Assembly (NCBI GenBank): GCA_023375675.1
Contig: JALQBC010000010.1
Coordinates: 806,001-870,000, forward strand
Reading direction: 5' to 3'
Origin: Cytospora piceicola
Taxonomy: Eukaryota; Ascomycota; Sordariomycetes; Diaporthales; Cytosporaceae
DNA: 64,000 nucleotides
Position 1 is the stretch's first letter; each line of letters begins with the position of its first letter. The notes under the pieces were generated by a model. It was not told where the DNA came from. It did no database searches and saw only the letters and a list, made by a program, of their open reading frames with translations. A program made the translations under genes and the position numbers. Of this stretch, positions 23,939 through 34,763 are shown one piece after another.

Positions 23939-25771
23939 TTACCGCACGTTATACGGAACGATGGCCTTGTCGATGACCGGAAGGCGGCGAGATTTGGCAC
24001 CTGCCTCGATATCCCACTGAGCATGCCAGCTCTGCTCCTGGGCTTGCGCCTTCTCGAGTGCCTCGAGGCAGTCGGGGGGCAGGCAGGCCTTGACCTCCTC
24101 ACTGATGGCGCTGAGTCCGCGGAAGGGAGCCAGCGAGTCGGACTTGTAGTCTGCGCCGAGCGTGCTCTTGGGGTGGTAGTCGTAGGTGATGGCGGCGACG
24201 CCCGCGGCAGGGGTCTCAAAGTAGGTGTCCGTGACCAAGAAGTTGCGCGGGATGTTGGGGCTCAGAGGCGGGAAGATCTGTGACCCGAAGGCCTGCGCGT
24301 CGGGGTCCGAGGGCGATACTTGTTCGATGCGCGCCTGCGTGGGCTGCATGATTGTAGGAAACTGGACGAGGTTGGTGTGGATATCGTACACCCCGTGATT
24401 GTTCCGTCGACGGATCGCGTTTATTTGCGAGTTGAAGTTACTGCGATTGGAAAATGTCAGTGGACTGTGCGCTGTGTGAAGGGGTGGATCGACTTACGCA
24501 GCTTCCCGAGCATGCTCATGCATCCAGTTAGTGTCGTTGACGGCTACGCGTCGTTTTTTGAACTCGGCTACCTGAGTAGGCGCAACTGGTGCACTGGTGT
24601 GGTAGACTTGACTAGCACCGAACCAGGCGACGTACTGGTTCTTGTTGTAAGGCTCGTTGGGGTTATATCTGTCGTTGGGGTCGGCAAGCTCTCCCTCCAC
24701 ATGACCCTCATCCCTGGACCGCTGAATGTCGTAGTCATCAACGATCCAGCGGCCACCGACAACGATGAACGCGCCGAACTCCCGATAGACCGACCGGGCG
24801 GTCACTACTCCTATGGATCGGCCCTTGTACGAGTGAGGGAGCAGGCCGCGATCGATCATGTCGTGCTTATCCTCGTCGGTAACGATACTCTTGTATAATC
24901 GGCGGTGCTTGGTGAAGAATAGGTACGAGTCTCGGAAACCAACGCATCGGGCTGGCTCCGTGGATAACATATACAGACGGTCGCCGCGTCCCTGCACGGT
25001 AAAGGTCCTGCATCGGTATTCTCGACCTCCCTGCAGGTAGCCCAGCTTATCCACCTTGGTCTCGCCCTCGGCATCCTCAGGGAGGGCCAGCTCGTCGTCG
25101 ACGATGTCGTACTCGGGTCCGTCCTTCTCAATCGCCTGCTTGGTCACGGGGGCCGGCTGGCCCTTGCGGCCGCCCCGACCACGCCAACCTCCGCGACCAC
25201 GCCGGCGCGGTGTCGCATCATCTCTTGGGACCTCAATCCCCTCGTCCCAGCCAGGAGGCTTGATCTTGGGCGGGCGACCGAGTCTCTTGCGTCGAATGAC
25301 AGGTTGAGGGGGAGGGGTTGGTGATTTCTCCTCGGGCGCATCTTCGGCCTCCTCTACGTCCTCCACGGCAGGCGAGTCCTCTCGATCGGTGGCGTCGCCA
25401 CCTTCGTCCGGCTGCTGCTCATCGTTTTGGTCGGCATCGTTCATCTGCTCGTCTTCGTCTTCGATGTCTTTCCACGTCTTGGGAGTATTCTCTGCGGCAG
25501 GTTAGACAGGGCAATCCCAGTTGGCGGGCGGCATGCGATGCTGCGAGGACATCTTGGGCGGAGGAGGCGGAGGAGGGGGGGTGAGGTAGCATGTAGCAGT
25601 GATACCGCGACACAGCATCGGGAGTTGAGGTGCAGCCAGATTGAGACAACGCGACCTCAATGCGAAGGAAAACATGATGCGAGGTACGAGATGCGAGTAG
25701 TTCCATTTAGACTTACCCAGCGCTGCAGCTGCACGCTTGGCAGCAGCTCTGCCTGAGCGACGACCTGCCAT
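23939..25771 (-). CDS. Chromatin-remodelling complex subunit RSC7/Swp82-like
   Basis: Three exons, 25771-25717, 25491-24498 and 24440-23939, join in frame to 516 residues. The N-terminus MAGRRSGRAAAKRAAAA is basic, then acidic and Pro-rich sequence, then an AT-hook-like RRKRLGRPPKIKPPGW and an RG-rich patch (about residues 90-130). The conserved RSC7/Swp82 domain follows: EYDIVDDELALPED, GDRLYMLSTEPARCVGFRDSYLFF, YKGRSIGVVTARSVYREFGA, VVGGRWIVDDYD. The second conserved part reads NWMHEHAREAA, NFNSQINAIRRRN, GVYDIHTNLVQFPTIMQPT. RSC7 (Npl6) and Swp82 are subunits of the RSC and SWI/SNF ATP-dependent remodellers in the nucleus; which complex this one joins cannot be told. Both introns have GTAAGT donors and standard acceptors. 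Confidence 0.9.
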
Positions 25772-26868
25772 TTCTAAATGGCACACCAGTCTCGTACTCG
25801 TAATTGATGACGTTCAGGTTTCGTGAAGAGCCGTCAGAGCGAGGCGTCGGGCCGGCAAGGTGTAGTACGTGGTGGGTTGGAATCGATGGACGCCACGGCT
25901 AGCTGTGAACTGTGAACTGCGAACTGCGAACTGCAGGTGATGGGAAAGTTGAAGTTTGGACGCGACAGGCAAGCAAGTGGAATTCCGGAGCCACGACTAG
26001 CCAATCACGTGGCGCCGGTCGGCCCACTTGCCGAACAACCGTCAACGTCCCAACTCTTAGTGTGCAAATGATTATTGTTATCATTGGAGCTACTCATTGG
26101 AGACTACTTCGACGTCCTGGACATGACAATGGTTCAGAGTCTCAATCATGCTTTGGATTTTGCCAAGGTGAGTAGTACCTATTTTCTTTGCTAGTTCTAC
26201 GGATGCAAGCGATATGCGTAGCTAGATACCTAGGAAGACACTCTACGCCTAGATATCTAGGTACTTTGCCGGGGAAGGAAAGCCCTATCATGTCTTCGAA
26301 GGGAATAATACCTGGGACAGCCTCCCTTGGAACGCCCTTCATCAGGACACTTGACAACACTTTACTGGGGTATCTTCATAGGTGTCAGGCAAGACAGCCG
26401 GTCAGAGACAGCCTGGAAGTTCTCAAGCCATAGTAACGCATCTCTCCCAGGCGATTCATGTGGTCGAGACAATCAGTTGGCAAGCGGCACCATCACAGGT
26501 TGGTCACAAACAGGAGCACAGGGTTTCGTCAAATGGGTTGGTCATTTGCATGTGCGTAAGATGCTATGCCAGCTGCTTCACTAAACAGCCTTCACAGACC
26601 AACTACCACAACTTCGCCATATCAAGGTCCCGCTCTAATTAAAAGACGTTCTGAAGGCAGTCGCAAACATCAGAATCAATCTCGGTGCAACACCGCAGTC
26701 GGGTCAAAGTGAAGCTAGCTTGATAGGCGATTAGAAGGTTAGCCTATAACGAGGGAGAACATCGTCGCGGGTAATCCAGGAAACCGGCAACCGCAGACAC
26801 TTCTCCATCCGCCAGCGCTCATATTGCGCTGAACTCTCGCCGGACGTATTTCAATTCTGGACCGGCTT
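25772..26868. other. Intergenic region between RSC7-like and TFIIB genes
   Basis: About 1.1 kb containing the RSC7-like promoter (near 25772) and the TFIIB 3' region. A partial palindrome family member lies at about 26225-26265 (ATACCTAGGA ... ATATCTAGGTA). No gene is supported. Confidence 0.55.
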
Positions 26869-28059
26869 TTACGCCGTAGGCAGCCTCTCGATCTTGCCCC
26901 TCCCGCGGCTCTTCTGTAGGGCTTCCGCATCGAGCAGGGAGTCCTTCTCGGCATAAAGGTATTTGTAGGCGGTCTTTATGGTACCGTCGCTGACACCGGC
27001 GACGGAGGCGATGTCCTTCGATGACTTGGGCTCACCCAAGTAGGCCGTGGCCATGTAGATGCAGGCAGCCGCAACGGACAAGGGAGAACGACCAGCCAGG
27101 GTGCTAACCTGTCCCGTCTTCTTCGCGATGTGCATGCCCACGCCCTCGACTTCAGACTGGTTGCGGACGCCCAGCTGTGACACATAACGCCGAACAAGGT
27201 CCTCTGCACTAGTCGAACCACGCTGCTCGAACGAATGGACTGTCGAGACAGCGCTGTGGCCTGTCTTCTCTCCCTCGTTCTGGATGTCCTGCAGAAACTT
27301 CTCTAGTAACTTGAAAACCCGTCCGATCTCTTTCTTTGACACCCTAGTCAAATTGAAGATTTCTCGGAAGGTCCGGGCCACGCCACCCTGCCGGCAAGCG
27401 ACAAAGATGCAGCCGGCAATAACAGCTTCCTGGGGCTTGCCTTTCAGGAATCTTCTCTCGTCGGCGACTGAGTTTTTACGTGGGTAAGTACTATCCCCAG
27501 TGGCAGAGGGGGAGAATCCACTTACGCTTGAAGATGTGCATCGCAGTGTCGCGAACGTTGTTGCCAACTTGAAGGGCATCAGTGAGGGTCTTGATCTGCG
27601 CGAACCCTTCCTTGAGATTCTTCGCTCCTTTCTCGACCGTCTTCTGCTGCGTCTTCATCAAGTGGAACGAGTTACCACCCTCGCTTCCGATGGTAGTCTG
27701 CAACGTCGCCACGGTATCCTCGAAGAGGGGGTTTCCCACGTCACCGACACGCGAGGGGTCGTCACCATTCTGGTCATCGTTGGCAAAGGTACGCCATTCA
27801 GACCGCGTGTCAACGATTCGATCTCCAACCTGCGCGATGAGTTAGTCTGTGATTGCAGGTTTTCAAACCGTCCCTCGTCAAAGCTTACCACGAGACCACA
27901 GGATGAGCACACCATGTCGCCGTTGCTGAACTCCTCTACCAGATTGGGTGGGTATTCCTTGCAATCAGGGCACATAAGGATGTTGGAAATTGGGGCATTC
28001 TCCTTGTATTCGCCCTCGGGCGCGCCAGAACTCGCAACGGGTGCTACTGTAGACGCCAT
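26869..28059 (-). CDS. SUA7: Transcription initiation factor IIB (TFIIB)
   Basis: Three exons, 28059-27889, 27829-27526 and 27467-26869, join in frame to 357 residues. The N-terminal zinc ribbon has Cys30, Cys33, Cys51 and Cys54 (MCPDC ... VCSSCGLV). The B-reader segment VGDRIVDTRSEWRTF follows the first intron. The first cyclin fold has LADERRFLKGK, IAGCIFVACRQGGVARTFREI and SKKEIGRVFKLLEK; the second has LVRRYVSQLGV, RSPLSVAAACIYMAT and SSKDIASVAGVSDGTIKTAYKYLY. TFIIB bridges TBP at the core promoter and RNA polymerase II in the nucleus and sets the start site. The ATG at 28059 fits the family length. The same frame, however, is open for a further 360 nt upstream, with a lysine-rich, protein-like translation (see finding). 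The symbol follows the yeast gene. Confidence 0.95.
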
Positions 28060-29494
28060 CGTGTTCTTGCTCAAGGCAGCTGACGGGGTGTCGTTAAGCA
28101 CCTCGGCGAACACCTTGCGCTCGCTACCAGACGAATCGGCGACCGGTTTGGAAGGTGCCTTCGTATTTGACTTGGAGACGGAGAACAATTTAGTGATTGT
28201 CTGCCCAGGACGTAGAACCTTGGGCTCTCTCTTCCGTGCAACGTAGATATTATGCTGATCGTCAAGTCGAACCTTCGACTTTGCTTTTTTCTCCTTCCTA
28301 AGCTCTGACCTATGCGACTTGATTGCCTTTGCGACGTGGGAGTCGGGTATGTCCCCTGGTTTGTTGCAGAGTATATTGGTAGCAACTGAACGGAAAAGTT
28401 GGGAATGCGTTTTGGCGGTCTTACTGAGTCGTCTTGCTGGACGACCCTGTCACTTGGTCGAGCTTCGATTCCTCTTGCTCCGAGCTTGTCAAGTGTGCCG
28501 CACAGCTGCAAGGTAGTCGTCGAGTGCGACTCAATGGTATGCGCAAGTCGCTACTGGGAAGTAGGTTGGTATCCTCTGGAAGAGGGCCGAAAATGGAAGG
28601 GTCGACTCGGTTACAGGTTAGGTCGAGTGATGACGAGGAAGAGGTAGTCGAAGGATGTCAGAGAGGACAATTAGAGTGCGAGGTAGGAGTATTCGCTGTG
28701 CCCTTGTTGCCGACCGCCTATTCACAACCAGTGAAGGTGTCCTCCTGGACAACAATGCGATCCAATTCGATGCGCTTTGTTCCCCGAAGAAAGAAAAGCC
28801 GGTCAGAAAACCGAGATCTACCGTTCTCGCGTATCGACAATGTCGAAATAACTAACGAGGGTAGGCAGGACGGTTTTGCGGGCAAGAGAACGACTGACGA
28901 TGAAGGTTGTTTAAGGGAAAGTTTGCAGGCAGACGTCAGGAAGCTGGCTGACAGGTTGGGTGGATCTGAAAAGCCGCCTGACTTCAGCAGAGTGCTGAAT
29001 GCACGGACCGCGATAGACCCACCTCGAAACAGCGCCCGGGATTATTCAGCCTCAGCCACTAATGTGTACTGTGTAACATCCATGGGTAGTATACCTCACT
29101 GTCGGTACAGACAGTACTATGTACCTAGGTACCTGGGTACCTAGGTAGTGAGTTACATGTACCCAAGTACCTACACAGTAGTATTCGACATGAACGATTG
29201 GAAATTAATTCACTCTCTATGCACACTACATGTTTACAAAGATGGAAGATTCTGGAGATTCTCTATGTTACCCACCATGTGGAAGAAATAACCATGGTTA
29301 TTCATACATAACGCCTCGTAGACCATGCTTGCTGGATATCAAATGCTAATGCAATGTACAGGACCGATACAATGGATGGTCCTGAACAGTCATTTCCCAC
29401 CCCCCTCCTTCCTAACTCCCTATTTCAGATCCTAGTCATACAGTTTATCTCATCACCATATTTTCCCCATTTCTTTCCTTTCCTGCTGTCACCC
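28060..29494. other. Region upstream of TFIIB with overlapping open frames on both strands
   Basis: Long frames overlap here. The TFIIB frame on the minus strand stays open to about 28420. A second minus frame is open about 29060-28710 and, after two stops, 28655-28415. A plus frame is open 28428-29144. None starts with a convincing ATG or matches a family I recognise. The minus-strand pieces can be joined by plausible introns (28725-28606, with a CTAAC branch site near its end, and 28424-28310). Whether a real gene exists is undecided. Two TACCTAGGTA palindromes lie at 29122-29147. Confidence 0.35.
29122..29147. promoter_or_regulatory. Double TACCTAGGTA palindrome
   Basis: Two exact copies of TACCTAGGTA (29122-29131 and 29138-29147) are separated by CCTGGG. 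They lie between the TFIIB leader region and the 3' end of the small membrane-protein gene. This is the densest cluster of this element in the window. Confidence 0.4.
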
Positions 29495-30151
29495 TCAGTT
29501 CGATCCTCTCAGACACGGATGCTGTTCAAGCAAGGGCGGAAGCTCCATATGGGTCCGGCTCGCGAGAAGTGGGTTCCGGCTCGGCGACGAAGACCGGGAC
29601 AAGGTGGGGGCCGGCAGATCCGGGAGCGGCGAACTGGACTTCTGAAGGCTTGCCATGGAGCTGTGTCGTGAGAGCCGGGACTCGAATTCCTTCCAGTCGT
29701 ATTTCAGGCCGTCACCACTGCCGGTCCCGGGCCGGCTGGTGCTAGAAGCCGTTGATGCTGAACGGTCGGAGCGGCCCGATCGACTGGCCAGACTCTTCCT
29801 GATGATATGCTCTCTCGTTGACTCGGCCTCCTCCGCTGTCATCCATCGTCTGTTGCTGAAGTCCTTCTCGTCCAAGCACGGATTCCTTGAGCGGCCTTCT
29901 TCGAGTTGTTGTTTCACCATTCGACGTTTCGAAATGGTGATAGTGATGAGTATAATGCAAGCAGAAAAGGTCAAGAGAGCGGTTACGGCTGCGATGATGA
30001 TCCATATCTTGAATGTGGTCGTGATTTCTGGCGTGTTCTGTGCGGCTGATGTAGCGGTCGTAGAGGTTTGAGGTGCTGCCTCTCGTGGCATGATTGCCGA
30101 TGGTAACGTTGTATCCCATGAGGGAGTAGATTGATATCTCTTGAGAAACAT
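29495..30151 (-). CDS. Hypothetical single-pass membrane protein
   Basis: Intronless ORF of 218 residues starting at ATG 30151. Residues 20-45 are Thr/Ala-rich. A strong membrane helix (about residues 48-74, IWIIIAAVTALLTFSACIILITI) follows, then a basic stop-transfer motif SKRRMVKQQ. The remainder is Ser-, Arg- and Pro-rich and probably disordered and cytosolic, with many potential phosphorylation sites. There is no signal peptide, so the topology is likely type III, with a short outer N-terminus. I do not recognise a family. Small proteins of this layout are common in filamentous ascomycetes near septa and membranes, but nothing here assigns a role. A second in-frame Met lies at residue 20. 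Confidence 0.55.
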   Translation of the reverse strand: MFLKRYQSTPSWDTTLPSAIMPREAAPQTSTTATSAAQNTPEITTTFKIWIIIAAVTALLTFSACIILITITISKRRMVKQQLEEGRSRNPCLDEKDFSNRRWMTAEEAESTREHIIRKSLASRSGRSDRSASTASSTSRPGTGSGDGLKYDWKEFESRLSRHSSMASLQKSSSPLPDLPAPTLSRSSSPSRNPLLASRTHMELPPLLEQHPCLRGSN

Positions 30152-32313
30152 ACTGACTTGAGGTTATGGGCCGAAGATTGAGGAAGTCGAGGAGTTGGCG
30201 ATGTTTGTATTACCGTGATGCAGAAAGGGAGGAGGCATTGCATGCTTATATCGCTCCGTTCACACCATTCTGCCTTGGGTCTGCCATGGTAACACAACTC
30301 TCGTATATACTGTAAAAGGGCAACATGAAAGATACTATTATTGGGTCCGTTCTCCCAAGTTGTGAGAAGTCTGTTGGTCCTTCAACGGCCTCCAGGCCAA
30401 TCAGGTCTTCCAATCAGGACAATCACACTGATGCAGCCCATCTGCAGGAGGCTCGCTCGATCCTACCGTACTACAGGGCAAATCCTGCAGATGTGCCCAG
30501 CTAGTGTTGCAATGAGCAGGCAACGCCAAGGTAATCTGGGGGCCAAAAAAGAGTTACACTGCCGTGATGGTACAGTACGTAGCATCTTGGTGGGGAAATG
30601 TTGATCATACAACAGAGTTGATATGGTGTTGGTCTCGTCTTCCTGTACTAACGGCCCTATATTTGGCCACATTGAAGCAGTGGAGGCACTGAACCATGGG
30701 GCGAAGCAAAGAGAGCAACTGCCTTATGCTCCATGAGGAAACCAGAATTATTGCATCGCTTGGAAATCTGCGCCGAACACAACGATTACCCGACACATAC
30801 CCATCTACCATGTAACAATCATGGCTGTTGGCTTTGGCGGCACCTGCTCTCCACCCACTATCGCCCATTTCTTCCAGTGCAGCATAATGACTTGGCCGGC
30901 CGTCTTACGCCTCTCGGTCAGCCTTGATGGCAACCTGCCTTTGGCCAGTTGGCCTCTGCCTGAAACGCAGGGCCTCCGAATGGTTGAGGCGGGCCATGAT
31001 GGAAGATTCTTGAGGAAGACCTCAAAAGTATTTTAGACTGCCTAGCCAGTCAGCAACATAAGAGCTCGTGTCGGGGTGAGCAGCCTAGGGATTGAGGGCG
31101 TCCCAGCATGTCAGCACTCGCTAGGCTCGCCCGTGGATTGCGATGGCGGTGCGAAATCTGGGCCAAGCCTAAAAAGGTGCTCATCATCATGTGTTCTCAG
31201 CCTGGTGATAGCCGCGCATACGACTCTACTGCCTTCGAGCTCGGCCCACCCGGCGGAGCTTTCATAAAATTGGCCCGGCCCCCAAATCACATTTTGACTG
31301 CTCTGTTGACGATAGCCTCAGTTCAACCTGCAATCCTTCTCTTGCAATCGACAGCGGTTTAATTTCGTTACGATCCTCTGTCCTGAGCGATCATGATAAG
31401 GCACATTCCACGTGCATGATGCCGCAATGCACAGCATCCACGTTGCTCGGCAGGATCCCAAGTGGATCTACACGGTGGTTACCCGTGTCTCCCAATGCAC
31501 AGGCATGTCGGGTAAGCCAGGCACGCAATACATACAAGCGCTTACCACGAACAGGCGCTTTGACTATCAGGGACCATCCTGGTATGGGTTTTGTGAATAT
31601 GTTGATCTGGTGTGTGTTTCTTAGAATGGCCGCCAGAAAAGGGGAGCCTGCCCCATTCTACTCAAGTGGGCGAGGAGGCCGAGGCCCGAATGAGGTGCTC
31701 CCACAAGAAAACAGGGACAAGCCTTTTGGCAGATGGGGCCAAACATTCGACAGTCCGGGACGTACCGATTTTGGTATCATCTTTAAGCTTACAGATGTGT
31801 AATCATCGTGGAATGCTGTCGTGAGCGAAGTCTCGCATTCGATATACGGAAGAAAAAGCCACCCCTGATCAATGAGGTGCTGCTTGTACTTGACTTGCTC
31901 ACTGCAAACTGGATCATGTGATAATGGTCCCTTATCAAGCCTCTTCGCTACATCTGGAGGGAAATAGTGCTTCTAAGTTGTCCTCTGAGCCTGTATCTTC
32001 TTGGATAAGACTGTCTAGACCCCAGTTATCACTACAATCCATAAGAAACAAGGAGTGTGACGCAGGCAAAGGTAGAAAATAAAAGGTGAAGTTGACGACA
32101 GTAAATTGTCCTATATGTAAAGTCACAATAGTCCGTGCACTCAAGTGGAGTGGCCGCCTTCCCGTTCTAGCTCACTAGCTCATATTCTGCCATCCAAAGA
32201 TTCTGCCGTCCCAAAAATTTCCCAAGAGCTGTGCAGCATTGAAGGCCTCTCCGTTTTCCATGCGAGGACGTTGACTACGACAGTAACAAGGACCGCCAGC
32301 AACCACCAGAATC
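30152..32313. other. Intergenic region upstream of the membrane protein and ESF1
   Basis: About 2.2 kb between two divergent genes. Open frames reach 128 codons (31416-31802, plus) but without recognisable domains. The last 100 nt before the ESF1 ATG are leader-like. No gene is supported. Confidence 0.5.
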
Positions 32314-34392
32314 ATGTCTTCCAAACAGACAAAGAAGGCCGATGGCGCCTCTTCAAACAAGATCAAGGACTCGCGTTTCGCCAGCTTCGAGACCGATCCC
32401 CGCTATGCCCTTCCCTCCAAGAAGAAGTCGAAGACGACTATCGACAAGCGGTTCTCGCGCATGCTGAAGGATGACGACTTCACCGCCACGTCCAAGGTCG
32501 ACCGGTATGGTCGTAAGATCAAGTCCGACTCCAAAAAGAAGGCACTGCAGAGATTGTATGAGGAGGAGGAGGATGATGATGAAGACCTCGAGGTCGAGGA
32601 CGACGAGGTAGTCCAGCGCGAACTCGAGAAGGCAGAAAAGAACTACGACCCTGCAAGAGGGGGTGGATTTTCGTCTGGTTCGGACTCGGACTCTGACGAC
32701 GATGACGAAAGTGAGGAAGAAGTTGTGGTCGATACTGCGCCCGACATGCAGAAATACCATACACAGCAAGCCGAGGTACAGACCGGAGAGATCACGAACC
32801 GTATCGCCATTGTCAACCTGGATTGGGACAACATCAAGTCAACCGACCTCATGGCCTTGTTCAAGAGCTTTGTCCCCATCAGTGGGCGGATAGAGAAGGT
32901 GTCCGTCTACCCTTCTGAGTTTGGCAAGGAGAGGATGCAGCGCGAGGAGCTCGAAGGACCACCAAGGGAGATTTTCAAGAAGAAGGAAAAAAAGGACGAC
33001 GAAGACTCTGGAGACGACAGCGAAGACTCTGAAGAAGAGAACGATGACGCGGAAGACAGCGACGAGGAGGCCAAGAACGATCTCCTCAAGGAGGGCAATA
33101 ACGAGGATTTCAACAGTGACGCACTACGGACATACCAGCTGGATAGGTTACGGTATTACTACGCTGTCATGATCTGCTCGGACAAGGGCACGGCGCAGAA
33201 GATCTACGAGGCAACAGACGGATCCGAATATCTGTCATCGTCAAACTTCCTGGACTTGCGATTCGTGCCCGACGATGTCACTTTCGACGACGACCCTCGA
33301 GACGAATGCGACAGCGTCCCTGACAACTACAAGCCGGTGGAGTTCGTCACAGATGCTCTGCAGCACTCGAAGGTCAAGCTCACATGGGACATTGACCCCG
33401 AGGAGTCCAAGCGGAAGGATGCGCAGCAGAACGCATTCAGTGGTAGCAGGACCGAAATTGCGGAGAACGATCTTCGAGCATACCTGGCTAGCGACGATAG
33501 CGACGATGATGAGGAAGAGGAGGAAGCTCCTGCAGAGAAGACTGTTGGAGCACCAAAACTCAGCAAGAAGGAGCTTGCGCGCAAGAAGCTACGGGATGCC
33601 CTCGGTCTGAAAGATGAACCCGAGGGCAAGCCCACAAAGGGTGGTCCAGTGGGAGACATGGAGATCACATTTGCGCCAGCACTGGGAGGAGATGAGTCGG
33701 GCGCCAAGAAAGATCCCGATGGGGAGACCACCGCGGAGAAGTACATTCGCAAGGAGCGTGAGAGGAAGGCCAAGCGGAGGGAATTGGCAGTGGCCAACAG
33801 GGAAGGGGCCAACGCGGGTGCCGAGGCCGAGGTACAGAAGGATCTTGGATTCGACGATCCGTTCTTCACCGCGGAGGAGCCGAAGAAGCTCTCCAACGCC
33901 CAACTGCACAAGGAGGAGCGCAAGAAGAAACGCGAGGCACGGGAGGCGGAGGAGAACCAGAACGCCACGGAGAAGGCACAGCTGGAGCTCCTCATGGCGG
34001 ACAACCCCGATGACGAGGCGGCCCATCTGGATCACTTCGACATGAATGAGATCGTGAAGGCCGAGAAGAAGAAGAACAAGAAGAAGAGCAAGAAGGACAA
34101 GGAAGAGGCAGCTGGCTTGCAGGAGGACTTCCAGCTGGACGTTGACGATGACCGTTTCAAGGCTGTGTTTGAGGACCACGAGTTCGCAATTGATCCCTCC
34201 AACCCTAAGTTCAAGGCTACTTCTGGTATGAAGAAACTGCTGGAAGAGGGCAGGAAGAAGCGGAAGAACGGAGACCATGACGGTGGTGAGGTTCGGAGGG
34301 AGAAGAAGGCCAAGAAGGTCAAGGCCAGTTCAGGCGACGACCTGAACAGCCTGGTCAACGCCATCAAGAAGAAGTCTGGTGCTAAGAAATAA
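32314..34392 (+). CDS. ESF1: Pre-rRNA-processing protein ESF1
   Basis: Intronless CDS of 692 residues. The N-terminus has the family signature DSRFASFETDPRYALPSKK ... TIDKRFSRML and KVDRYGRKI, then acidic Glu/Asp tracts. The ESF1 RNA-recognition-like domain begins at RIAIVNLDWDNIKSTDLMALF and continues after an acidic insert with LRTYQLDRLRYYYAVMICSD and SNFLDLRFVPDD. The middle and C-terminal parts are highly charged. The NUC153 motif DRFKAVFEDHEFAIDPSNP lies near residues 611-630, and the protein ends in a lysine-rich nucleolar-type tail. ESF1 acts in the nucleolus in early 18S rRNA processing as part of the small-subunit processome. The acidic and basic tracts are purine-rich, which explains long antisense frames over this gene. 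Confidence 0.95.
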   Translation: MSSKQTKKADGASSNKIKDSRFASFETDPRYALPSKKKSKTTIDKRFSRMLKDDDFTATSKVDRYGRKIKSDSKKKALQRLYEEEEDDDEDLEVEDDEVVQRELEKAEKNYDPARGGGFSSGSDSDSDDDDESEEEVVVDTAPDMQKYHTQQAEVQTGEITNRIAIVNLDWDNIKSTDLMALFKSFVPISGRIEKVSVYPSEFGKERMQREELEGPPREIFKKKEKKDDEDSGDDSEDSEEENDDAEDSDEEAKNDLLKEGNNEDFNSDALRTYQLDRLRYYYAVMICSDKGTAQKIYEATDGSEYLSSSNFLDLRFVPDDVTFDDDPRDECDSVPDNYKPVEFVTDALQHSKVKLTWDIDPEESKRKDAQQNAFSGSRTEIAENDLRAYLASDDSDDDEEEEEAPAEKTVGAPKLSKKELARKKLRDALGLKDEPEGKPTKGGPVGDMEITFAPALGGDESGAKKDPDGETTAEKYIRKERERKAKRRELAVANREGANAGAEAEVQKDLGFDDPFFTAEEPKKLSNAQLHKEERKKKREAREAEENQNATEKAQLELLMADNPDDEAAHLDHFDMNEIVKAEKKKNKKKSKKDKEEAAGLQEDFQLDVDDDRFKAVFEDHEFAIDPSNPKFKATSGMKKLLEEGRKKRKNGDHDGGEVRREKKAKKVKASSGDDLNSLVNAIKKKSGAKK

Positions 34393-34763
34393 GCAGGCTG
34401 CAGTTTAGGTACGGGTACGTCCCTGGACAACACAACATAGATACCCAATAGAGTTCTCAGGCACATCGTGTTTCACCTTGTGCTTTCCGATTGGTGGCTT
34501 GGTCGTCTGTGCTTGATCAGAGTTTGAACCACAAATGAGACTACATCTTAAACTAATGCAGGAGGCCCTCCTGTGTAACCACCCACAGAGCCTCGTTGGT
34601 TAACGCTCAGACCCTCGAGCTCGACCTTCAACTACGGAGCTGTCTGCACTCTCCCCAACCTTCAAACAACAATACTTAACTAGGTACACTTGCACGACAG
34701 TCAGTATTGCAATCATCTACTGCTCCATCACCAGAGTGAATCTTTCAAAACAAAGTCCCAGCC
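34393..34763. other. Short intergenic region between ESF1 and the ISG12-like gene
   Basis: About 370 nt between two genes in the same orientation. It holds the ESF1 3' end and the leader of the next gene. Nothing else is visible. Confidence 0.6.

Noticed and set aside
27500..28246. 248-codon plus-strand frame
   Set aside because: It is antisense to TFIIB exons and introns; TFIIB has unambiguous motifs on the minus strand.
33327..34278. Two long minus-strand frames (225 and 229 codons) over ESF1
   Set aside because: They mirror the purine-rich acidic and basic tracts of ESF1 and read as Ser/Phe/Leu repeats.
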